Of a stretch of DNA of 64,000 nt, positions 1 through 10,218 are shown piece by piece; the stretch's first letter is position 1, and every line of letters starts with the position of its first letter. A program made the translations under genes and the position numbers. The notes under the pieces are model-generated. The model did no database searches. It was not told where the DNA came from and worked only from the letters and a program-made list of their open reading frames with translations. Origin of the DNA: Linum tenue (lineage: Eukaryota; Streptophyta; Magnoliopsida; Malpighiales; Linaceae); assembly GCA_946122785.1 (NCBI GenBank), contig CAMGYJ010000008.1, positions 4,923,742-4,987,741 of the forward strand. Direction: 5' to 3'.

Positions 1-1933
1 TACTAACGTCATATTACCAGAAAAGTAACGGCAGGGGCTGGGTTAGGAAAAAACAAAACATCAGGAACTTCAATAGAAAAATAAATTGTTGAGGGGCTTG
101 AATAGGAAAAAGTGATAGTTCAGGGCCTATAAATCGTATGTGAAATAATTGAAATATTACTGAATCGCTATTCGTCTCCCTAGAATTCAAATTTTATCGC
201 CCTAAAAATCAACAAATTAACATATTTACCTCTCAAACCAATTTTAATTATAAACTCTAACCAAACAATTCATATTCCCTTCCTCACCCCCAATCCAAAT
301 CCGCCGCCGCTCAAATCGAAGAAGAAGGCATCGCCTGCTCCTACTCCTGCTCCGTAGCCTCTGCAAGCCTGGTTGTCTACCCCTGCTGTTCATTCGTCTC
401 TAATCCCAAAAGCTACATAGAATTTGCAGCATTTTCAGTCAAAACACAATTCTTCCAAGGTATTCTTCTGCTCTGTAATTTTCCATGCCTTTTTGGAACA
501 ACCCTTCGTCAAAGTTCATTTATTGATATATAGCACGTAATCTCATTGTCTGCTTCACATGAACAATTGTTCTATAGAGCAACAACAATACTACTTAGGC
601 TACGTTTCAGATTTCTCTCCTTTGCACAACATTACTACTTAGACTACAACCAAGAAGACGAAAATTCTTGTTACGACATTGACGGCAAGGAACCCTACTT
701 CGTTTATATAGTAATCTCTCTTCCACATTAAAAAAAATTAAGGGCATTCGAGTAAAATTAACTTAATTAGCGCGACGAATAAAGATTTTTAGGGCGACAA
801 ATATTATTACAAATGTACCTAACTTTCCCCCCCCCCCCCCCCTACTAAAGTCATATTTTAACTCTATTACTTACTATCCACACTACTATCTTGCTTTCAC
901 CTACCTACCCTAACCCTTAGTAATTCATTTACTAAAAAGTTGGAACATGCATAAACATTTCCAGTTAGTTATACATGCATGTGTACTCTTATTATGAGCA
1001 AAATTCCAAGTTTGTCAATTTGTACATAAGGTAGAGCCCTCTCATTCCCCAACAATAGGTGGTGGAGCCTGTTCATGCTTCTTTGGTTGCCATCAAGGTT
1101 ACCAGAGACTTGGCTGAATTTGCTGGCTCCATCCATTCTCAGGCAAAGTAGGTTCAGCCAAGGGCCAAGACAAATGAAAAACTGTCAGACTGATATTTTA
1201 TGATTCAGAGTAGACATGATATATATGGCAAAACCTGTCTGGACATGGTACGAGTGATATATTCAGAGTAGAAACAAATGATAAATGATTATATATTAAT
1301 CTATTTCTCAACCGCTCCAAACAAATATGAACTAAAAAAAAATCTTATATCAACTTCTTGCAATTATAGTATAAAGAGTTAAAATATGACTCATAGAGTA
1401 AAAAACTTATGATTATGTTTGGAAACAAGATGGTAATTATATAATATTATTATGGTATCCTCGACTGCAGGGGCGAAGTCAGAATTTCGTTGTCGGTGCT
1501 TCAAAAATAAAAAAAATTGCGTATTCTTTTGCTTTAAAAGATATATTTGTAAAGTCATATTGCATATTATTTTGGTTAGCTAATTTTCATTATTTACATA
1601 ATTCAAAATACACATTTACAAATAAACGTAAATATCAAGTGAATCAAAACAAGATATTATCCAATAAGACAAGAAAAAATTCTAATAAAGTGGAATTTAA
1701 GTGTAGACATTGAATGTACGAAAAATCACTCAACGTAAAACAGGAAAAGTAGCTAAATTTAAACCTAAACATACAATGTAGAAAAAATCACCCAATCGTA
1801 AAATAGAAGAAACAACTATTTTTTTATATTTGATTTTCTTTTTGCTCGACTGAGTATTTTCTCTACCATTCAACGTTTTATATTTGATTTTCTTTTTGCT
1901 GATATCTTCAATTATTACACTTGACAATTTGAC
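1..1933. other. Gene-free region upstream of TPS1
   Basis: No gene can be supported. The stretch is AT-rich and holds a perfect 14-bp inverted repeat (197-210 against 784-797), a run of 16 C, and at about 1468 a fragment starting like the ends of hAT-type MITEs (GGGGCGAAGTCAGAAT-like), whose partner end I could not find. A 61-codon open frame at 546-731 has no recognisable feature. Confidence 0.5.
827..842. repeat. Homopolymer C tract
   Basis: Sixteen consecutive C residues in an AT-rich context. Such runs are length-unstable and are a common place for sequencing error. Confidence 0.9.
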
Positions 1934-1941
1934 TATATATA
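1934..1941 (+). promoter_or_regulatory. Candidate TATA box of TPS1
   Basis: TATATATA lies about 130 bp upstream of the chosen ATG at 2066. TPS3 has a similar TATATATA about 90 bp before its ATG. Confidence 0.45.
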
Positions 1942-2065
1942 GTCGTGACTCGTGAGTCCTCGCCACCTTTGCCATCATTGCACATTAATAGTAGTCGTTA
2001 GCATTCACAGCTTACTTCGAAGATATAACAGCCAGCCAGCCGCTGCCATGCATGCTATTATTTTT

Positions 2066-4466
2066 ATGTCTTCTTCTTCATTACCACTTCCGTCAGCTGC
2101 TAACTCGCCGGCGACTCAAACACAGGCGACCGCCGGAACGGTGGATCATGTCTCATCAGCAAGCCTCCCTCGCACAGTTTGGGGCAATGGCTTCCTCGAC
2201 CACAGATTTGATTATGCGTCACTCCAGGTTAACTTATTACCTGTGCTGCTCTTGATCGTTTTTTTTCTTTTTTTTTTTGTGTGCATAATTTTTTAGAAGA
2301 ATTTGTTGGATTCAAAATTTAAAGCTTGCTTAATTATTTTTTTTAGGCGAACCATAAACAGCCAAAACACGAAGTTTTGAAGCAAGAGGTGAGGAAGATG
2401 GTGATAGATTACGATGTAAAAAGTGGAGACTCTGAGTCACATATTGCAGATAAGCTACGACTGATAGATGCAGTACAACGGCTAGGCGTTGGATATCACT
2501 TCGAGAAGGAGATCGGAGAAGTTCTTGAAAGAGTTGATGATTTAGGAGATGACTTATTTTCTAACATTGGTGACAAAGGTTCCGATCTCTACCATGCAGC
2601 TCTCCGGTTTCGACTCCTGAGACAACAAGGGTTTCCTGTATCGCCGGGTAAGTATGTATACATAATTACAAGTTAGTTAGAACAATTTCTATTATATACG
2701 ATTAATTGTGGATAATCATATGTTAATCTGCTATGCACACATGTATGTGTAGATGGGTTTAGAAAGTTGAAAGGAAGTGAAGGAAAGTTCAAAGAGTGGT
2801 TGGCGAAGGACGAGAAAGGATTGTTGAGCTTGTACGAGGCAACACACATGGCGTTCAATGGGGAAGATATATTGGATGAACTCCAGAGTTTTGCTACAAA
2901 GACCCTTGAGTCAATCTTCCCACACAATATAACCAACCCTTCATTCCAAAAGCAGATCGACTTTGCTCTTCGCGTTCCTGCTTGGAAATGTGTCCCGAGG
3001 TCCCTTGCTAGACACTCCATCGATTTCTACTCTATGGACTCTTTCCACCATGAAAAACTCCTCGCCTTTGCAAAGTTGGACTTCAACATAGTTCAAAAAT
3101 TTCATCAGCAAGAGCTCTATGAAGTCTCTAAGTGAGCTCTGTTAACCTAATATATGCACACATTGTAGTAATATTGTATTAGTTACTCACTAATCACCTC
3201 TCTTGGTTTGGTTTTGTTATATACACATACATAGTTGGTGGAGAAGTATTGATGTGGCGACCAAATTTCCCTATGCAAGAGACAGGCTTATGGAGAGTTA
3301 TTATTGCGTCAATTCTATGTACTTTGAGCCCAAATACCGGTCGGGAAGAATTATAGCCACCAAAATCTTCTTAATGTTGGCTATATTGGACGACACTTAC
3401 GATAACTTTGCTACATATGAAGAGGCGCATGCCCTAACTGAAGCTATTGAAAGGTTCTTGTTGCATAATCCATATATGTGTTAGATTGGCTATTTAGGTT
3501 AGTTGGAGCGCTTTCTGTTAATAATTGATTGTGGAATCGTATGTGTATTTTATATGAGCATAATCCTACAGGATGGATGTTAGGGCTCTCCAAGAACTAC
3601 CCGACAGGATGAGAAATGTATATAGTGTCATCCTTAATCTATATGATGAAATCGAGAAGGAAACTGGGAAAATAGGACCCACTTTCGGTGTCCAATATGC
3701 AAAGGCAGAGGTACGTAATCTGCGATAAATAATCCACATAGTATGTCAAGAAAAAGATTAGTCAATTAAATCTTCATATTGTTATAACATATTGCAGCTC
3801 AAGAAATTGTCCCAAGCCTACTTGGGTGAGGTTCGGTGGCGCAATGAAGGTCGGGTTCCGACACTGAGAGAGTACATTATCAATGGAGTTGCCTCTAGCG
3901 GTGTGTCCAAACTTTGCACATCGTGTTTCGTTGGTATGGGAGCAGAGATAGCCACCAAGAAGGCTTTTGAATGGGTAACTAATGAGTCTAAAATGATGAA
4001 TGCTGGTTGTCTCATTGCTAGGGTTCAAAATGACATTTTCTCTCACGAGGTATTTTCCCCCCTTCTTTTATGAATCTTACAAAGTGCTTAATTAGTTATG
4101 ATAGTTTTTTTTTTTTACTGAAACCTATGTTACTTGTATTAACCAGTGGGGCGTGTGTGTTTTGCACAGTTTGAACAAAAGAGGAACCATGTGGCTTCAG
4201 CCGTGGAATGTTGTATGAAGGAGTATCGAGTGTCGGAGAAAGAAGCTGTTGAATTCCTGTGGAAAGAGATTTCTAACGCGTGGAAAGATATTGTCGAAGA
4301 GTATTGTCAGAAACCGACCTTGTTGCCATCAACCGATCTCACGGATCGTCTCCTCAATTTGACACGTCTAATCAATATATTCTACGACGATGGTGATTGC
4401 CTCATCAATTCCCACCTTTTGAAGGATCATCTCACCTCACTTTTCATTGATCCCGTGCCTCTTTGA
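2066..4466 (+). CDS. TPS1: TPS-a type terpene synthase (probable sesquiterpene synthase), 7 exons
   Basis: Exons by splice signals: 2066-2227, 2347-2647, 2753-3131, 3235-3453, 3572-3710, 3798-4049, 4170-4466; 1749 nt, 582 aa. The N-terminal TPS domain is in exons 1-3 and the catalytic alpha domain in exons 4-7. RDR (residues 296-298) is the RxR motif, DDTYD (333-337) the DDxxD Mg2+ site, and NDIFSHEFE (478-486) the NSE/DTE site, split across exons 6 and 7. Class I synthases of this type ionise a prenyl diphosphate, normally farnesyl diphosphate in the cytosol for TPS-a. No plastid transit peptide and no RRx8W motif is visible, which fits a sesquiterpene rather than a monoterpene enzyme. The start is chosen at MSSSSLPL because TPS2 and TPS3 begin alike; an ATG at 2048 is in frame but not conserved. 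Six introns in conserved positions are typical of class III TPS genes. It looks intact. The product cannot be predicted. Confidence 0.88.
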
Positions 4467-5329
4467 AGAAATCATTGACATTTGAATAATTTACTATACC
4501 GATGTTTTTTTTTTTTTTTGGTGATGTTTCTTGTTGCTCCTGCTTGCTCTTCTTGCTTTTGGTTCTTTTCTTTTTGCGTTCATCTTGTGTTTCCTTGCTT
4601 TCCTGAACAGTTATCATCACATCCTGAAATCGTCAATCTTTCTTACATTAATACGTTGGATTACCCGTACACAAAGTTGTATAATGCCTTCACCTAAGTT
4701 TATCTTACTTCACCCAAAAACTACCTAGCTAAATGGTTGCAGCTCAACTAAATTCTTGAGCTCATCACAATGTTTCGTTAATTGTTTTTTTTATCAATCG
4801 ATATCACGTTTATATTTTAAATAAATGTCATCGTATCCGTACAATCCAAATCAACCGTGATTAGAAAAAGGTAAGCTCATTATCAATACTATAATATTTG
4901 AAAAAATATGTAATTAACATGCGATTGTATGGTATTACAAGGATTACTTTTCAAGAACCTGTTGATACCAATAACTCGAGTGATTGGGAGAGATTCAATC
5001 GTGGATCATATACCATTAAACAACATACCCCCTCAAACGAAATCCACCATATGTATATGGGCTTGAAGTTTGCATAGATCCAGACACCATGTCCTTAATA
5101 AAACATATGGGGTCACCAAGATTTTAACACAAGACCTCTCGATCCAAAAGGCTCTGAAATCATTTCAATCAAACCACATACGCAAATCATGTAGAGAAAC
5201 ACAAGACACATAATTTACGTGGTTTCCCTGTTCGATATGAACATGACTACTCCACGAAGAGCGACAAACTATCAGTCAATATTATTATCAACGTAGAATC
5301 TTTAACCTAGTTACATGGCCGAACTGATA
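4467..5329. other. 3' flank of TPS1, no gene seen
   Basis: AT-rich sequence with no supportable coding region. The first ~200 bp probably hold the TPS1 3' UTR; the ORFs here are T-rich and featureless. Confidence 0.5.
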
Positions 5330-6166
5330 TATGGTTTAGGCTAGCGTACGCCCGAGTGTACGTTAGGCTACCGTACACCCGTTTGAGTTTTGCTATTTAG
5401 ATCATGAATTAACCGGAATTTTGGGCATGATACTATACCCTAACCACTAATGGATAAACCCCAGTCCCTAGTTTTCTAACCCAAATCATGAGATTCGTTT
5501 AATCTTGAAATGAAAATCAACAATAATTTCGATGAATCAAAACCGTTGATTTTCATTTCAAGATTAAATGAATATTATGCTTTGGGTTAGTGAATTGCGG
5601 ATTGGAGTTTACCCATTAGGGGTTAGGGTATAATATCATGCCCCAAACTCCGGTTAATTCATTGTCTAAATAGCAAAACTCAATGAGCGTACGGTAGGCT
5701 AAGGTACGCCCGGGCGTACGCTAGCCTTTGCCATATATATATATATGTATATATATATGGCAAAGGCTAGCGTACGCCCGGACGTACCCTAGCCAACCGT
5801 ACGCCCGTTGAGTTTTGCTATTTAGACAATGAATTAACCAAAGTTTGGGACATAATACTATATCCTAACACCTAATGGGTGAACCCCAGTCCCCAATTCA
5901 CTAACCCAAAGCATAATATTCATTTAATTTCGAAATCAAAATCAACGGTTCAGATTCGTCGAAATTATTGTTGATTTACATTTTAAGATTAAACGATTCT
6001 CATGATTTGGGTTAGAAAATTAGGGACTGGGGTTTACCCATTAGAGGTTAGGGTATAGTATCATGCCAAAAACTCCGGTTAATTCATGATCTAAATAGTA
6101 AAACTCAACGGGCGTACGTTAGCTAACGTACGCCCGGCCGTACGCTAGCCTAAACCATATATATGG
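5330..6166. repeat. Double foldback (quadruple inverted-repeat) element
   Basis: Two adjacent units, about 5339-5726 and 5765-6150, each begin GGCTAGCGTACGCC and end with its inverse, and each unit is itself a long palindrome with arms of roughly 190 bp (the arm holding GAGTTTTGCTATTTAGA and CCTAACC...TAATGG appears four times in alternating orientation). The outermost flanks (ATATATGGTTTAGG / CCTAAACCATATAT) and the inner flanks (CCTTTGCCATATAT / ATATATGGCAAAGG) are also inverted copies. This is a foldback or MITE-like structure without coding capacity. Confidence 0.8.
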
Positions 6167-6173
6167 GGTCGTA

Positions 6174-7252
6174 TTCGGTGCACCCACTTTTTCGAGGCAC
6201 TCACTGCACCCGCCTCATAATTGTCATTCTGACCATGCGATTCATGTCAAAACGGTATCAATTGTTGCTTATGATATAATGAACAAGAAGCACATGAATT
6301 TGAAAAAAATTCATTCAAAATTTACTTTAATTCGAAGGATTTAGGATTTAGGGATTTAGGGTTTAGGTTTACAATTTGGGATTTTGGGTTTAAAATTGAA
6401 GGTTAAGGGGTTAGGGTTAGGGATGGCAACAAAACCCGAACCCACGGGTACCCACCCGACCCAACCCGGTCAACGCGGGTAAAATCCGTGTTGACGGGTT
6501 TTGGGCCGGGTTTAGGTTTAAACCCATTCACTATTCACCGGGTTGGGTTGGGTTGGGTTTGGGTTTATGTAAACCCGGCCCGTGGGTACCCGCCCACCCA
6601 TATAATTAATTTTTTCGGTATATTTAATATTCTAAACAACTAATCTTATTTATGTTTGTGGAGACATGTCTAATTTTTTCTTTTTAATTGTGTAGAATGA
6701 AGTTGATGTTATGGAGTGGAGAGTAAAGAAACTTAATTGAAAGGAAAGCTTTCAATTAAACATGTTATTTATGGATAATTTGTGATTTGCTTCAATTTTC
6801 TTGAGTTTTCTAGATTGGTGTTGAACAATTTGTATAGTTAATTTGTGATTTGCTTGAATTTTCTAGAATGGTGTTTTATATATGGATAATTTGTATTAAG
6901 AGATTGATATTTGACTTTAATTTTGATAAGAACTTGTAATTGTAAATTTTTTACGACAAAACCCGTGGGCACCCATGAACCTGCGGATACCCAACGGGTT
7001 GGGTTGGGTTTGAGTTTTTCATACCCAGTGGGTTTTCCCACGGGTTTTTTTCAAAGATAAACCCATGGGTTTGGGTTTGGCAAAATCCGACCCAACCCGA
7101 CCCATTGCCATCCCTAGTTAGGGTAATGGATTGATTTGTTATGATTCTATGTCATATCATCATATTATATTGAGAGTACTAATTAAAGTTCAAAATTTGA
7201 TGTATTATGGACGCTTTTAGAGTTGGGTGCACTCAAAGTGAGTGCACCGAAG
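6174..7252. mobile_element. MITE-like element with TTCGGTGCAC termini, hosting a nested hAT element
   Basis: The left end TTCGGTGCACCCACTTT and the inverse complement of the right end (TTCGGTGCACTCACTTT) match closely, so these are terminal inverted repeats. No coding region is present. About 700 bp of its length is the nested element at 6418-7116. A clear target duplication was not found. Confidence 0.65.
6418..7116. mobile_element. Non-autonomous hAT-like element (699 bp) with perfect 8-bp target duplication
   Basis: Both ends carry TAGGGATGGCAA as terminal inverted repeats, and the element is flanked by GTTAGGGT at 6410-6417 and 7117-7124. An 8-bp duplication and this end sequence are characteristic of hAT MITEs. 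The subterminal regions are rich in ACCCG/CGGGT motifs. It encodes nothing recognisable. Confidence 0.85.
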
Positions 7253-7373
7253 TAAAAACGTGCTATACAAATTTGTACTTATACTGAAACCCGCTACTTT
7301 TGCTAAAACACGTAGGTATTGCCTAACAGCGGCCCAACGCCTTCTTGAACATTGATATTATATAGAGATATAG

Positions 7374-7642
7374 GGGTTAGACTGGTGTCCTCCTGGAGTA
7401 TACTATACTTCAGGTACTCCTAGCGAGACATCTCCATCTAGACCATGAATTTAATCGAATTTGGGGTATGATACTATACCCTGACCTATAATGAATAGAC
7501 TTCAAGCCTTGATTCTCTCAACTCAAGTCCGAAGTTCAATTTAATGGAAAATAATAATTGAAATTGATCGAATATCATCAAATCACATCTAACCGTCAGA
7601 TCACCTGAAGTATACTATACTCAAAGTAAATCAGTCTTTACC
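7374..7642. mobile_element. Small MITE carried within the duplicated segment
   Basis: About 270 bp ending in imperfect inverted repeats around GAGTATACTATACT (left end near 7400, right end near 7612), with no coding region. The same element is at 33169-33442, so it was present before the segment was duplicated. Confidence 0.55.
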
Positions 7643-7980
7643 ATGGATATAGATATTACTTTTATTCATTAATCAATTCCATGACATGAACCGCCATTGG
7701 CAAGTTACAACATGACTCAAACCATTAACTAAAAAACGCTTGAAAACTGCAACAAATATAGTAAAAAGCTCTATGAATGCAAACCATGCATGCAAGCATC
7801 CATCCATGATCTCTCCTCCACCGCTTTCTTTATTTAGTACTACTCCAAGCACCGCTTCTCAAACGCCATGTCGTCATCGTCTACAACTCCCCTCGAAATG
7901 GCGAGGCAGTAGGATGCCCTTCATCATGGCAACAAAGGAAAGTGGTATACTTCTCCATATACCTATGACACTCAGGACAC

Positions 7981-9306
7981 TGGGTCCAGATTGGGTCAGT
8001 AACTGATGGGTCAGTAACCCATCAGTAACCTCTTCTATGATACCCACGTGTCAGACACTTTTTTATTTAAATTAAATGTGAAAAGGGCAGTACAGTAAAA
8101 TTGCACTTTCTCCTATTTATTGTCGAGGCTGACTTTTGACCGTACCACATCAGCGCCTCCTTCTCTCTCCTCGCAAAACATTTAATTTTCCTTCCCTTAA
8201 TCTTTAACGGACGATTTCTCACTCGTTTTAAGTCAAAATTTAATTTTTTTTGCACAGTTAGATCAGATTAATTGTGCTCTTCAAAATGATATCCACTTTG
8301 ATATTTTTTGGACACAAAAAAATTTGTCAGTTATTACCAGTCTATACCATATGGTATTGACTGATATTAAATAAGAGCATACCATATGGTATGAAAATTT
8401 TTGCCACATGAATATATATTTCGTTACTACCATATGGTATAGTGTGGTAATATCAATATATATTTCGTTACCACCCAATACCATATGGTATAGAGTGGTA
8501 ATACCATATGGTATAGCGTGGTAATATCAATATATATTTCGTTACCACTCAATACGATATGGTATAGAGTGGTAATACCAATATAGATTTCGTTATCACC
8601 CAATACCGTATGGTATAGTGTGGTAATATCAATATATATTTCGTTACCACCCAATACCGTATAGTATAGTGTGGTAATACCATATGGTATAGAGTGGTAA
8701 TACCAATATATATTTCGTTACCACATAATACCATATGGTATAGTGTGGTAATACCAATATATATTACCTAAAAGAAAGGGAAAAAAACAAAAGGAGGGAG
8801 AAAAAAAAACTTGTCTTCTGTCTCATCTCATTTCATCCGCAGCCAAAGAACACCAAACGCCAAAAAAGGAGAAAGATCAAAATTAAAGCCAACGAGTTGG
8901 TGAAGAGAAGAAACGCAATTAAAGAGGGTGACTTCAATTTTTATTAGTCGATTTCTAGAGAAAAAAATAAAGATGGAAGAGAGCAGATCTAGATTTGAAA
9001 AGGAGATTGTGAGAGAAAAAGTAAGAGAGAAGGAATAGAGAAAGGATCTGGAAAGAGATTGGAAAAAGGAAGAGAGAAAGAAGAAAATAGAGTTGCAGAG
9101 AAAAGGTTATTATTTCTCTTTAATTGAAAAGTCAGCCATTGAAATACGGAATAAATATAAAAAATTAATAATACAAAAACGGACAAAAATGCCCCTCCCC
9201 ACCTCCGCGTCCAGCCAACCACCCGATTGCTCCATCCCCAGATCTACGGTTTCCGTGTATTTACTGATAGGTCAGTAACCATTGGTTACTTTTCCTATCC
9301 CAAACC
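7981..9306. mobile_element. 1326-bp non-autonomous DNA transposon inserted in SEO-C
   Basis: Comparison with the uninterrupted copy near 33786 defines the insertion exactly. CAGGACAC occurs once there but flanks the insert here (7973-7980 and 9307-9314), an 8-bp target duplication. The ends form imperfect inverted repeats that both reach AGTAAC about 22 bp in. Inside are a palindromic minisatellite (8340-8765) and AT-rich sequence; no transposase was seen. The 8-bp duplication suggests hAT, but a Mutator-like origin with a decayed ninth base is possible. Confidence 0.8.
8340..8765. repeat. Palindromic minisatellite (~51-bp unit) inside the transposon
   Basis: About eight full or half units built of the palindrome ATACCATATGGTAT, then AGTGTGGTAATA, then CAATATATATTTCGTTACCAC. 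Units vary by single bases (CCATATGG / CCGTATGG / CGATATGG) and some are shortened to ~26 bp. Confidence 0.85.
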
Positions 9307-9871
9307 CAGGACACTTCATCCCTTCAGGAATCCTCCCCGCAGTATTAGGAAACTCGAACCTGCAACAAGGGTAAGTCACCCCATGGACCTTCTTGTGATG
9401 ATCATCGTACGCCAGATCGAAACCCTTCACCGGAATCTCTTCCTTCCACAGATCGTACTCCACCAGAGTCGTCAGCACCGTGTTGCCGTGCCCGTTCGAT
9501 ATGATGTTTGACCCTTTGCTCAAAACGGCCCACCCTCCTTCCGTGTCGTAGCTCAGCAGCTTCTTGATCTCCAGCATCATGGGGTCATGGTCGTCGAGCT
9601 TGCCCTGCTGGATCTTGTTGAACAGCATGCTCTCGAGGCGCGTCCAGAAGAACCAGATCATGGTCGGGTCCTGCCAGAAGTAGCTCAGCTTCTCCACGGT
9701 GATGGTGGCGAGGACGCGGCGGACGAGCTCTTTCTTCGTGCTCTTCCCCACGTAGGCCATTTCCATAGGGATCCACGAGGCTACTGCGACTGCTCGGGCC
9801 GTGTTGGTGAATTTCCGGACCCATTCTACGTCGTCTCCGCCGTAGAGGAAGATGTACTTGCCGTCCTTGAT

Positions 9872-10065
9872 CTGGATTTTGGAAACAGGGGAGAAAACAG
9901 AGGAAAAAACAGAGGAATTTTTAGATTATAGCTTTGCTTTGGAGTTGGGAAACAGGGGAGAAAACAGAGTAATTTTCAGATTTTAGCTTTGCTTTGGAGT
10001 TAGGAAACAGGGGAGAAAACAGAGGAATGTTCAGATTTGAGCTTTGGTTTAGAATTAGGAAACAG
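9872..10065. repeat. Intron-derived minisatellite, expanded
   Basis: Units of about 60 bp with GGAAACAGGGGAGAAAACAG and TTTGCTTTGGAGTTG are repeated about four times here. The homologous intron 6 of SEO-B (34347-34516) has about two, so the array expanded (or contracted there) after duplication. Confidence 0.75.
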
Positions 10066-10218
10066 GGGATACGATGGGTGGTGGAGGATTTGAGGAGCAC
10101 TGGAATCAAGAAAATGGGGTTGGAGATTTGAGGAGATACGATGACTAGTTTTATTTATATGAAATTTGAGGATTGATGTTCTGGACCACATATATGTTGA
10201 CAGTGGAATTGAGTTTTT

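Larger units (their letters stand above)
7881..9871 (-). pseudogene. SEO-C: isolated last exon of an SEO gene, split by a transposon
   Basis: The stretch 9871 down to 9307 encodes the start and middle of SEO exon 7 (from IKDGKYIFLYGGDD to the CCRFEFPNTAGRIPEGMKCP region) in frame, and 7980 down to 7881 encodes the remaining end (ECHRYMEKYTTFLCCHDEG ... GEL, stop). The two parts are separated by a 1326-bp insertion. The other six SEO exons are absent, so no SEO protein can be made. The protein is nearly identical to exon 7 of SEO-B (33690-34346), with a few substitutions such as SRIPLEM to SWIPMEM. It is a recent partial duplicate lying just downstream of TPS2. Confidence 0.9.
7252..10060. repeat. 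Duplicated segment of SEO-B 3' end and flank (copy in the terpene cluster)
   Basis: This segment matches 33048-34480 almost base for base, in the same orientation: the shared downstream flank (AGTAAAAACGTGCTAT...), a MITE, the complete last exon of SEO-B and part of intron 6. It is longer here only because of a 1326-bp insertion and an expanded intronic minisatellite. Confidence 0.85.

Noticed and set aside
546..731. 61-codon frame near the window start
   Set aside because: No domain, no conserved copy, and it lies between inverted repeats of a probable MITE.
8281..8734. Overlapping 61-75 codon frames (NEIYIDITTLYH repeats)
   Set aside because: They come from the palindromic minisatellite, not a gene.
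8340..8765. Regular repeats considered as a CRISPR array
   Set aside because: Plant nuclear DNA; the units are contiguous without unique spacers, so this is a minisatellite within a transposon.
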